A DNA stretch of 64,000 nt from assembly GCA_034440575.1 (NCBI GenBank), contig JAOTOL010001525.1, forward strand, positions 1,438,805-1,502,804, given 5' to 3'. Positions 22,130 to 33,400 of the stretch are shown here, piece after piece; the stretch's first letter is position 1; every line of letters begins with the position of its first letter. This DNA comes from Imbricaverruca yamaguchii. Its lineage: Eukaryota > Arthropoda > Thecostraca > Neoverrucidae. Under the pieces are notes generated by a model. That model saw only the letters and a list, made by a program, of their open reading frames with translations, ran no database searches and was not told where the DNA came from. The translations under genes were made by a program, and so were the position numbers.

Positions 22130-22390
22130 CCTCTGTTTTGCTCGGGTGGAGAATTGTGCCTTGCCAGGCACCAAATTTCCATTATCGCAAGGCTTTATGT
22201 CCCTTAGGTTACCTTTCCCTGCTTATATATTTATATACTTTGAACAAACGTGAGCCTGGGTTTCTTTGGACGTCTTGGTCAGCCGTACGTCAAGTCAACG
22301 AAGTCAACGTCGTATTCGTATCCAGCGACGAATCGGCCAGAGACGAATTTGTATTTGTGTTTGAATTTAACGACGGTGCTCATTGCATTT
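22130..22390 (+). repeat. Modules K and D of the composite repeat, copy 2 (no insert between)
   Basis: K (22130-22304) runs directly into D (22305-22390) through CGTACGTCAAGTCAACGAAG. In copy 1 the equivalent point carries the TTAA-bounded element C, and in the inverted copy a different TTAA-bounded insert. The short repeated TCAACG here could be an empty site or an excision scar. Confidence 0.6.
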
Positions 22391-22429
22391 TGTATAGCCA
22401 CCAGTGCGAATTTATGGAGTCCCAGGGCT

Positions 22430-23340
22430 AGTTTCGGGAAACTGGCGCGATTCTTGGCCTCCCACCTGTTCAGGAGAGAGGGGCATTTTCATCTTCGGTA
22501 AGCCACCGCGGTTGCTCAACGAGTTTTTTGTTTGTTCAGCCGATGGTACCCTTCAGAGTAGAATGGCCCTTCGGAGAACTTTCTTTTGGGATCGGTTCTA
22601 AATATTAATGTGCTCGGGTCAAGTTGATGGAGTCCCTTTGTATTTTTTTAGTGTCGATTCGTCGGTGGCGAGCATGATTTTCGGGTACCTCTGTCCGACA
22701 TTTTTCCAGCCGCAGCGCGATTTTCAGAGGCCCGACCTGATATTTTGGACCCCCAGCGTGATTTTCAGGTGTCCAGTCCTTCTGTTTAGGGTCATCGTGA
22801 TTTTCCAGTACATCGGCACGACATTTTTTTGGTCACCAGTGATATTTTCAGGTGCTCAACTTTTTGACCTCCTGCTTGATTTTAAAGTGCCACAGCATGC
22901 TTTCCAGTAACCCGGGTCCAACCTTCTAAAGCCCCAGTGTGATTTACGGGTGGCCCCGTATCAAAGTTTTCTGAGTCCCGGTGCGAAGTTTGTGGCCCCA
23001 GCTGTATTTGTATGGACCGAGTCACACTTTTTTGGGTCCCCAGTGTGATTTTCATTGGCCCTGGTGCGTTTTTTTTGGGTAGAGGGGGGGGGGGGTGCGC
23101 GTCAGCTTCATTTGCATTGTAAGTCCCTGCGCGAATTTTTTTCGAGTTCCATTATGTCATGGGCTACTGTGCGATTTTGTGGTCCCTCAGTGTCTTTTCA
23201 TTGGCCCCTGTGCGAAATTTTGAGCCTTCAATGTTATTTTTCGTGGCTGCGGTGCGACGTTGTGGCCAGCGGGATTTTTAGGGAGCCTCGCGCAATTTTT
23301 TCCGAACCACAGCGCGATTCTTGAGACAATCAACCTCTCA
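22430..23340. repeat. Degenerate repeat of GCGATTTTCAGG-type units
   Basis: Loose units of about 30-60 bases repeat the pattern 'cccagNgYgattttcaggtgccc' (for example at 22715, 22757, 22797, 23043). The units are much diverged and length-variable. The block sits where module E stands in the other composite copies. Plus-strand ORFs over it reflect the repeat pattern. Confidence 0.6.
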
Positions 23341-23389
23341 GGGGGTGGGGGGAGAGAACTGTCCTTGATACCTCCTCCCACCTTCGGTA

Positions 23390-23770
23390 CGCTACATGTG
23401 TAAATCCATATTTACTGCAATAAAACCGTCGTCCAATATTTTATCTTCCTCTTGCTATAAGAGGGCAACGCTTAACGTAATTACAGCATTGCTCTATGGT
23501 GATCGTGAAATCGGGCACGGCACATTCGACGTAAAGCTAAATGCTCATAGGGCCATCACGTACGAAGCGATGTTGCTAATTTTGTAGGACATTTTTGTCC
23601 ACAAAATGACTTTTTGTTAACAATGGTAAATTTGAGAACAAGATCTTGAAAATGAAGTGGCTGAAATCCTAGTGTTGGGGGTTACTGTTCCATCTTGCCC
23701 AAACATATCGCGTCCTTGATTCCCCCCACACCCTAATTTCACAACCGTGGCTATACCTTTGGGGGCAAGT
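23390..23770 (+). repeat. Module F of the composite repeat, copy 2
   Basis: Shares ACCGTCGTCCAATATTTTAT, GCATTGCTCTATGGTGATCG, AACAATGGTAAATTTGA and the end CACAACCGTGGCTATACC with copies at 21130-21605 and 31560-31960. It is shorter than copy 1. Confidence 0.65.
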
Positions 23771-23829
23771 AGGTGTCAGCTAGACGGAAGCTTCCGGAAG
23801 GCTAGTGACCGACGGGCTGTATCAGCTGT

Positions 23830-24070
23830 GGCAGATCCAGGAATTCCCATGGTGGGCGTAATTTCTTCGGTCACATGTCTGGTGGGGCGTCATTTCTTCG
23901 GAGGGGTGCCACTGCGAAAATACTGGAAGGGACTCCTTCGGCTGGAAATCCGTGGAGCGGGGGTAAAGGTGTTCACTCGAGCCTTCCCGGAGGGGCGCCA
24001 TCTGGAGGAGTGCCACCTCACATGAAGGTACATACCCCAATGCTCGCCTGTATCCGCGCATGAACCTGGC
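23830..24070. mobile_element. Short GC-rich palindromic MITE (family H)
   Basis: Contains GATCCAGGAATTCCCATGG and repeated GGGGCGYCAT..GGAGGGGTGCCAC arms. Related sequences with a GGATCCA-type edge, AGGGGCGCC motifs and A/T-rich internal arms lie at 32010-32310, 37225-37400 and 60115-60400. Borders are approximate and no protein is encoded. Confidence 0.45.
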
Positions 24071-24660
24071 TACCATTGCTTGAGTGCGACATGCCAGACC
24101 CTGAGCGGGCCATTCAGGTGCACCAGGTGCAGAACCAACCTGGTCAAGATGCTCCGGCGGATTTGTAATAGGTTGGTGTGTCTTTTTCGGCACCAAGTGC
24201 ACAAACTGAATTCAGGAACAAACTCCGAACGTCTAAGTGTGCCACAACAAATTTAAGTGTGCCATGCCTGTTCGTTTTTATGCATCAGTGAAAACCTGGA
24301 GTGGCGCTGTTCTTCCCTTCCCTATAGTATAGTGAGTCAAATTTCTTGTATTATTGTATACTTGAACTGTAAGTAGACAAAACGACAACAATGGAAATGC
24401 AATGTGACCTCCACTATCACTCACTTGGGTTCACTAACTCAGAATACTGGTGCCGCATCTGGAAAGAAGCAGGGTATGTCATGATAGGATGCTGAAAACT
24501 TTGTTGAAACGTTGTTTCAACGTTGTTTGTTCATTCTTTTCAACGATGAACCAAATTAGCTTAAAAAGCGGCCTGGACCTAACAATGTTCGCTCCAGGCT
24601 GCTTTTTAGGCCTACTTTGTTCATCCACGGGTGGAAGCAATGGGGTAGTAGGGGAGTGTG
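24071..24660. other. Intergenic sequence, no gene recognised
   Basis: Mixed-composition stretch. A short palindromic patch, GTTGAAACGTTGTTTCAACG, occurs at about 24502-24521. No coding feature was recognised. Confidence 0.4.
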
Positions 24661-24900
24661 CTCCCATTCCATGAAAGGTGGCACTCGTCCGACGTGGAAA
24701 AGGTGCCTATCCGGAAATACTGGACTGCGCCTCCACCTCTGTCAACATATTTTTAGCCTCCGTCAGAGGGGCCGCTCGGAGAGAAATAGGTTCCTCCTTG
24801 GAAGGAAAAGGGTCCCTCCGAAGAGGAAAAGGTTTTTCCGCTTGCTTCCCGCTGAACGAATTTTTAGCCGAAGGCTGAAAATTCTGGCTGGGCCCCTGCC
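24661..24900. mobile_element. Second family-H-like MITE
   Basis: Alternating motifs such as GAAAAGGTGCC, GGTCCCTCCGAAGAGGAAAA and CGCTGAACGAATTTTTAGCC resemble the palindromic family seen at 23830, 32010, 37225 and 60115. Edges are not defined. Confidence 0.35.
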
Positions 24901-25600
24901 CACTCGTGATGTTTCCAGTAAGCATGCCGATATCGGCCAGTTGTCGGTATGTGTCGGGGCGAGCTCGGCATCTCGTAAATAACATGCCGACATCGGACCG
25001 CTCTCGTCCCGATGTAGGCAAACTGACCTGGAATGTCGGCATGTGTCGGGTTGAGTTTGGAATAGCAGTAGCGGTCAGCCGACATCGGGTCGTTGTTGGA
25101 CTGGCAACGGGAAACTTATAGCGATAGCGATGTGACGATATCGGGCCGCCGCCGGGTAGCGACAGGAGCGTATTTACGACCAGAAGTCACCAAACGGCAT
25201 GATTTAGAAGTGCGCTAGCCGCTAGTGCACTTCTAAGCCATGCTAAGCCAGCGCCTCCCATAACGGTGTGGCACACCGTTGTGGGAAGCGGGAAGAGCCG
25301 GCTTGAAGTTAGCACCGACATCGACCAAAGTAAAAAAGCTTTGAGGGTGTGCACTCGGACATACCCGGTGAGCATGCCTAGAACAGCCCGACGTCTGCCC
25401 GATGCTTGGCCCATGTCTGGCCGCTGTCGGGACGCTAGCGACCCGCTGTCGACTAGGGGTGGGATGTTCACCTATGCCGGCATGCAGCCAATGTTGGGTC
25501 GAGTCAGGCCAATGTCGGGCCACTGTCGGCTGAACAGCGGTTCCGCTCACATCGACATCAAGTCGACACTGAGCCGATATTCAGCCGCATTTCTATCGAG
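24901..25600. repeat. Degenerate TGTCGGCATG-rich tandem repeat
   Basis: Loose units of about 45-60 bases share ATGCCGACATCGG, TGTCGGCATGTGTCGGG and related forms on both strands. A similar patch recurs at 26160-26395. A 25204-25236 hairpin (TTAGAAGTGCGCTAGC and its near complement) interrupts the array. ORFs crossing it are not supported as genes. Confidence 0.6.
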
Positions 25601-26159
25601 ATTCTACCTATACTTGACTGACGTTCCCTCGCCATCCGGTCCATGTCTCCACCATCCAGCCGACGTTCCCCCGCCATCCAGTCAATGCTGAAAAGACTGC
25701 TGAGGTGAAATTAACTGGTGACTGTTTGACAGGAAGTGTTGAAAGATTATTCACTTTCTATAAATTTGCGTGCGAATGTATATATATATATATATATGTC
25801 TTTAAATATGCTTTGTAGATGCCGTCCTGGTGAAGTTCGGGGCTGAACAGAGAAGCTCATATCAACGGAGAACAGACAGCGGAGCGGATAAGCTGATATG
25901 GAAATGGCTCCATAATTCTTCAGACAAAGTGTCTGTGAGTAGATAAATTTTATGGTTGAACGCAAAAATCTAGAGTGAGTAGTTTGAATGCGAAGCTGGA
26001 GAAGATCGACTTTACAATGGTATATGTGAAAGACGTTTCTGATTTGGCTAATGGCAAAGTACGGCACTTTTGCCAGATAGTGATAACATACAGTTGTTCT
26101 GAGAATTGGTTGTTGAGATCAGGTCGGTTGGGCAAAGCGAGGGCAAGCATCGCCTGAAT
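25601..26159. other. Intergenic sequence with a short TA run
   Basis: A (TA) microsatellite lies at about 25780-25798. The rest is AT-rich without a recognised gene. Confidence 0.5.
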
Positions 26160-26395
26160 AGTGTGGGGACGTGGAACGTCGGCTGCATGTCATCATGGGC
26201 GGACATACGACTCTTCACCCGACAGCGGGGCACCAGGGTTCCGATACCGACCAAACAGCGGCCCGACATCGGCCCACGTTGGCCACATGTCGGCATGGGC
26301 GGATATTCCTCTCCCTAGCCGACAGTGTGCCGCCCACGTTTCGGCAGCGTCCCAGCGAAGGGCCGAGCACCGGCCTGACGTCGGGTTTCTGTGGG
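26160..26395. repeat. TGTCGGCATGGGCGGA-type tandem repeat, second patch
   Basis: Diverged units with CGACATCGGCCCACG, ATGTCGGCATGGGCGGATA and GCCGACAGTG resemble the array at 24901-25600. Confidence 0.6.
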
Positions 26396-27444
26396 GATGA
26401 TCACTGGGTTTACACCAGCTAGATGTGCAGCTCTAACTTGTGTATGCATAGAATAAGCTTGCTTTATTGTTATTATTATTGTCATCATTTCTCCAGTTGT
26501 CACTTTTAGCTCCAGCATTGTAAAATTTCATTCCGAACTTACATACACCGAACATACACCACACAATGCTATTTTGTCCACCTCTAGCTGCCCTGCTGTC
26601 TGCCCGATCAAGCACATGAAAACAACGGAGAAAATATTTTGTAAATGTTCTGAAAGACAAGTTATTACTTTACTTCAAAACTTGAAAGTAATAGAAAACG
26701 TTCAACCAAACCAAGCAACTACTCTTCCGAAGACAAATTATTCCAATGATTATTTTGTAAAGTCATCTGTTGTTTCTCACAAAGTATAAGTGGGAAAAAG
26801 GAACACAAAAGTAACGCTATTCTCCACTTCTGAAGGAATTTTTGACCCTGCACCTACTGGGATATGCAGAAAATGCAGAACATTTCTTTGGTAGCTACCC
26901 CATTATATCTCCAATGCCTGCAGAGCCTGGAAAATTGGATAATACCACAGAAAAATTGCTCAAGCTTTACCGTCTCTTACATGTAGGCATACGTTCTAGC
27001 AACTTTATAGGACTAGGGGTCTAGTCTATGGTTTCCAGATGAAAATATATCTAGTCTATAAATATTGCAATTCCAGTGGCGCATGTTTACATCTACCAGC
27101 TGATTGGTCACGTGACTTCAAGGTTACTGAATCATTATAAAAAAACGTAACAGAGGCTTTGACATTTTTAACCATTTGAAGTGCGGTAGACTTCTACCGG
27201 ACATTGCTCAGTAATAAAACTAATATATATTACTTTTAATGATAAACGTCGTAATATAACACGACATTTTTGCATGTCAGGGACGACTTTTTACCGTTAT
27301 TAGGTAGTGTTGTACGATTGCGCAGTGGACGTTCTCCATTGTGACAGAATCAGTTTCGACTCGTCTCTTTAATGGTGTGCTGAGTGTCGGAGGTTCCGGC
27401 ATTTTTTGCTGTTTCTGGCTGAAGAGCAGGCACATCTTTTCATA
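26396..27444. other. Region upstream of UBE2H start
   Basis: AT-rich intergenic DNA leading to the UBE2H start codon. The last 300 bases should hold the 5' UTR and promoter. I see no convincing TATA box or initiator that fixes a start site. Confidence 0.45.
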
Positions 27445-27497
27445 ATGTCGTCTCCAAGTGCAGGGAAGAAGAGAATGGATACGGACGTGATAAAATT
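27445..27497 (+). CDS. UBE2H: UBE2H exon 1
   Basis: ATG at 27445 opens [17 protein letters not shown], the conserved UBE2H N-terminus, and the exon ends with TT of the next Leu codon. The donor GTATCC at 27498 is weak outside the GT. The start is chosen by homology. Confidence 0.93.
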
Positions 27498-30400
27498 GTA
27501 TCCCTTTTCTGTGTTTTTGGACACGAAATCATCTGTTTACTTCGTGGCTTTGTTCCGCTCCTAGCACTCGGTCCACATCCTGTCGTCCGAGGACTAACAG
27601 CTGATCGTGTTTGTGATCCTTGGTTGGGTGTGGATGAGCGTATGCTTTCTTGCATTGATGACACCACTTTCCTACATAAGCAGATGTTATCATATGGCTC
27701 ATATAGCCTGACTGCAACTTATTATGCAATTTTTGTTATTCAGCTATGTAGGTAGGTAGGTAGGCACTTACCACCTAGGCAGGTAGGTAGGCACCTACTT
27801 ATGTACCTACTTACCTACCTAGGTAGGCACCTAGGTACCTACTTAACTACCTAGGTAGGTACCTAGGTACCTACTTACCTACCTAGGTAAGTACCTAGGT
27901 ACCTACCTACCTAGGTAAGTAGGTACCTACCTGGTGATTGGTACCTACATTCCTACCTTGGTAGATTAACATTATTTGAGATCAAAGTAAAATTTGTTTC
28001 TTTGCAATTTTTATATCATGGATTTTAATGTGAAAAGGACTATGCCACCACTCATGTTCCCTGGGAATTATTACTTTTCATTTGGCAAGGAAATGTGTGT
28101 ATAATTATATCTGTACCTGGGAAGTCACAGACATGATGAAGAAGTTCAACACTTTGTGTTTGATTTAACACAAACATAGAAACCTTGTGTTTCTGGCTTA
28201 ATTCCATATTTATTCACAACATATAATATTTGCAGCCATATGCATCTAACCTATCACTGCCAGGAATTATTTCATGTTAGTTATTAGAGCTTTAGGGCAC
28301 ATCAATGTTGCAATGCTGTTAATGTTAATGGCATCTCTAACAATGGTGCCTAGGTTTGATGTCTTGGCTGAAAGGTGTGTGGAGCAATTTGAGTTTTCTA
28401 GTTAGATTAGGTTAGAATGTATTATATTATGCTATGATACATTTTACACATGCTACATTATCTTAGTCTACATTAGGTTAGGTTATTTTATTTTTATATT
28501 ATTTATCTATTCAAGCACCATTTTTCAATTTTTACCAAGCAGAAGTTAGACAAATCAGAATAAGCTGTATACAAGATATTCCACATGTCAGTGGAAGTTT
28601 AGCTTTTGTGTGCAGGTTGTGCTTCAGTATCTCACATTATTATTATTATTATTATGTTATTTAATTATTATTAAGATTTCTTTTGAGGAGCCTTGCATGT
28701 AGTTTCATTAAAATTTATTTTGAAATTTGAAAATTAACCACCCTTGCCAGAAAAGGTTTTAAAGAGAACTTCCCTAACATACCATAAGACCATAATCTGA
28801 CCTACCATAGCCAAACTTAGCCCTTTGTATGCTTCATGGTGGTAAAATGTATATAAAACTTGTTCAATTATTACATTAAACTGCAAAAAGCAAAAAAAAA
28901 AAGCACTAAGGCTGTCATGTGTAACAAAAGAGGCATGCAAAATGCTGCACAGGGTAACATGCTATGGTGCTACTGTTATAATTATCTGATATACCTGACC
29001 TGAAATATTTTTAAGTGAGCAGAATGCAGATATATATTGATATTTCTTAGTCTGGATTTAGATGGAAATATCTTGGATTTACAGGTGAGCACAGCTGATG
29101 TTTTTTTTGTGCCTATTATGTGTCCACATTCCAGACAGTTTTCAGACATGCATATCAAACAGTATTGATCTTGCAGTCAGTACCAGTGGTTGGCAAATGA
29201 CCCTGTAGTCACTGTGCCCTTAAACCCAAATATTCAATCAACAGTCAATGTTTAAATGACACCATTTATCACATTTGAGAAGAAGATTCGATATTTTCCT
29301 GGAGAGGACAATGGGTATTTATATAGAAGGAGCCCCAGAGTGCAGAGTGGAAAAAAAATTGTATCAACTATACTTTCTCAAGCTTGCATAATAAAAATAT
29401 TTCCTGACCATTTCTTTGGGAAATCACATATTATGGAGATATTCACCATTTGGAATTTGGAATTTTTGGGTATCCATCAATTTTGATGCTGATCTGCTTA
29501 AGATATGCATAGTTTTGCATTACTGCATTTTCATGCCTTAATACATTGCTTAAATAATTGATGGTGTAGCTGGAATATTTCTCCTTGTGTGTCTTGTATA
29601 TTTTTGAGGTGGTGTCACTTTACGTTCATTGGTATGAATATGTACATTGTCTCCCATCCCTCCGGGATGGTATAACCTATTTTCTCCCAACAGACCTTCT
29701 ATCTGTGTTCAGATGTTATTCTTTAACATTGATTGTTGTGAACATGTGTATTGTCTCTCATCACTCTAGTGTGGTGTAGCCTATTTTGTCCTGATGTAGT
29801 TCCATGCATTCAGATGCCATTTTTATGTCAATATGTGTGAACATTGTCTCCCATCACCACATAATTTCCTTATAGCACACCTTCAGAATTGAGAGTAAGC
29901 ATGAAGTAACCATAATGGGAGGACTCAATGAGTTCTGTGTCAAGTTCTACGGACCCAAAGACAGTAAGTGCATGGTTTTTGGTGTGTGTATTTTTGTAAT
30001 GGAAACAATTTAAGCAGCAATGGATAGCCATGTTTTTGTTTCAAAAGAATGTTTGATGGCAATGAATGTGAACCTGACATGCTCATCATAAATGCAATGC
30101 AATAAGCAAATCGTCATAGTTTTGGAGCTGAATGGCTATGTATACAGGCGTCTTAAAGCTTGTAACCTGTAAAATAATATGCTTAAAATTTGTATACATC
30201 CAGATTTTGATGCAGTACATGTGCAGTGTGCCAAGGTGAATAAAGTAAGAAGACAAATGAGACTTGTGTTGTGCATGGAATAATGCTTGAGCAAATCCAA
30301 TGTTTGTTGTCCATGCCTTTCTCTAGCCTCAGCCTAGTTATGTAAATATCCTCTCCAGTCTGTTCTCTAGAACAGGACTGCAGTGCCTCCCCAAAAGATG

Positions 30401-33400
30401 GTGTAACCTGCTTCTAACACATGTTTTGAATGCAATGAATGGTTTGCACCCATGTTTCCTTCTAACGGACCTCCGTGCTCCTTGTCACTATTTCTCAGGC
30501 ATCCACATGTTCCCTCCACATAAACTCTGACACTGGCAGATATAGTGACATATAAAACCTGAACTTTTGATCTGATCCTGCTCATCATTAAGCTGCACTA
30601 GCCAGCTGCATGCTCTTCCATGTTCTTCCATTCCATTCTGTTCCATGTTTATCCATTCTTCCATATTATCTTCTTCCATGCTTGTTTACCTATACTTGCA
30701 TGTGGCTGAAGTTACGACGGAGCTGCTACAAGCTAAGAAAGTTCATGAAAGTGTTTGTTTATGAAGGGGTATCCCAAATAACTCCAGCAGGAATCATTTG
30801 GTTCTTGAATGCTATCAATTGCAAGATGGAAACATCAGAGAAGAGCAACCTACTCTCCCATTGTACTATGTGTCAGCTAAGTAATAACCAACTAAGAACT
30901 GGAATATGGTAAGTGTGGGCTATTTATATTAACTATGTAGTATATATAGCACAAATGTAACAATATATCGCAAGTTGCATGGCAGCTTGACTTCACTGAG
31001 ACTAGCCTGCAGGAGGTAGTGGCACGATATTGCCTGTGCAGCAAAATGCATCTTAAAAGGAAGCACAGTGAGGGAGGCTTTTCTAATTGCCTGTCAGTGC
31101 CTAATGTTTCCCAGCTTCTGCTAAGTTTTTTTTAAAGTTACTTAATAGAGCAGATACTGGGCCGCGGTAGCCCAGTTGGTAGAGCGTCGGACTCTTAATC
31201 GCAAGATTATGTGTTTGAATCTCACAACCGAAGCATTTACCGAGTCCACCCGCGACGACCAATCAGCACGAGCGGTTGGCCACGCTGTATGACCTAGCGG
31301 TTGAATGCGTCTTAAAAGAACCGAGGATTCTATGGAGCAGATGCCTGACTGAAGCGAATGCTAGTTCAAATATACTACTCGTTTTCAAAAAGAACTAAAA
31401 TGACGTCATGGAAGTCATTCTGTAACCAGTTAAAATTATTATGTTTCAGAATGGCCAAATGTCCTGCTGGCCATCAGGTAACTTGGGGTGGACAAAAAAG
31501 TAGATAGCTCTATCAATGATTATTCCAAGGCCGAATGAATCAGTCATAATTTGTTGTTGCCATGGGTGTGACCACTAGTTCGAAATTGGGGGGGGGGACA
31601 AACCAGCGACGGGGTAATCCTTGGGCAGGATAGAAGGGTAGCCTCGACCAACCCCCAACCCACAACCCCAAAACAAATCCCAGGAATTCAGCCACTTCTT
31701 ATTCAATGTCTGGCTTTCAGATTTGCCATTGTTAAAAGATATTTTGCGGACAAAATGTTCCGCCAAATTAGAAAGTTGCACTACTTAGCACTGCCTATGA
31801 ACATTTAGCTTTGTTATGTGCTGGGTTCGACTTCACATCACCATATAATCGTGTTGTAGGTATGCTAAACGTTTCCTCTTGTAGCAGGAAAAACACAAAA
31901 TGTCGGATGATGGTTTTATTGTAGTAAATATGGGCATTCTGTTTTCCTTGCTTGCCTTTCCCATGCTTTTCTATTTTACGGAGACACATTTAAATGCAAT
32001 GACAACCAGTGCGGATAAAGGGCGTGGCACTGAGGGCATGTGCCCCCTCGTGGAAGTTGGCGTTCCTCAGGGCGGGAAAAGTCGACCCTCTGAAAAATTT
32101 TCAGTGCACCCGCTCGAATTTTTAATCCAGAAACGCCCCTATGAAAGAAAAAGACATCCATTTGGAAAGAAAGGCGTCCCTTTGAGAAGGGCCTGGTGCA
32201 TCCCCACCCCTTTTAATTTTGCAGCCAGAGGGGCCCCTCCAAGTGCTTTCGCAGTGGCGCCGCTCCAAAGAAATGGCGTTCATCCAGACAAGAATTCCTG
32301 GATGCATCCCTGATCACAACATTGCTCTCTCGTGGTTATGAATTACAGCTGGTTATAACATTGTGCGCATTAACGTGTGGCTTCTCTTCCCAATTTGACA
32401 ACTTCCGTTGAACCATTAAGGGGAAAGCGGATAGTTTCAGAGAAAGAAATCCACGTTTTACATGTCCAGAACAGCAATGTGGCAATGTAAATTTAAAAAA
32501 ACAGCGATGGGAGCGTCGTCCGATCAGGCTATGACGATATTTATTGGGGGAGCTGACAGTCATATAGGATATTAATGCCTGCTATCACCACGGCTTCAAA
32601 CAAAAACAGATTTGACTTTCCTATTCCCATTACACTCAATTATTGTATTCACAGCGGACCTTCGACAACTTCGAAATTATTTCGATTTCTCAGCATTCTG
32701 ATTCATACCGTACTACAAGCCACGTCGAATGACACCCACATAATGCAAATTGAAGCCACAGCGATGAAACGCGGCGACTTTGAAAAATGTAAACTAACCT
32801 TGACCTGGGGCTTGACCTGACCTGTCCCGGGTTGAAATGTTGCTCGAGGGTTACCCTCAGGCTATCTCTTGATACCGAGCATGGGTAGCTTTGGAATAAA
32901 ACGAAGAATCTAGAGGGACCGAACACTTTGAAGACTGGGTTCGACATTGACTTCGAAAGTTGATGTCATTTCTGAATAGTTTGCTAGAGTACCCCATGGC
33001 ACGTCGAATGACTCCCATTCGATGAAAATTGAGGATATAGCGAAGGGGCGCTAGGACTTCGAGCAAGTTAAGTTAGCCTTCGCTCTTGTGGTTTGACATT
33101 TACATGTTCCGGTTTGAAATGTTACTCGAGGTGCACCACGAGCTATTGCTTGATACCAGATGTGGATAGGTTAGGGCGAAGAAAAAATACGAGGCGACAA
33201 AAGAAATCGGTTTGACATTCGACCTTTGAAATGCTAGTTGCATTTGATAGCATTATAATACGGCACAAGCAGCGTCGAATGATATGACAAATTGAACTCA
33301 TAGCGACGAATCGCAAGGACTTCGAAGAATTCCTTTGATTTTTAAGGTTTGACCTTGATATATCCTGCTTTCAAAATGTTACTCGAGAGTTCACCACCAC

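Noticed and set aside
31156..31230. Functional tRNA-Lys gene
   Set aside because: A and B boxes and a CTT loop are present, but the acceptor stem does not pair, and a SINE body plus target duplication shows it is a retroposon head.
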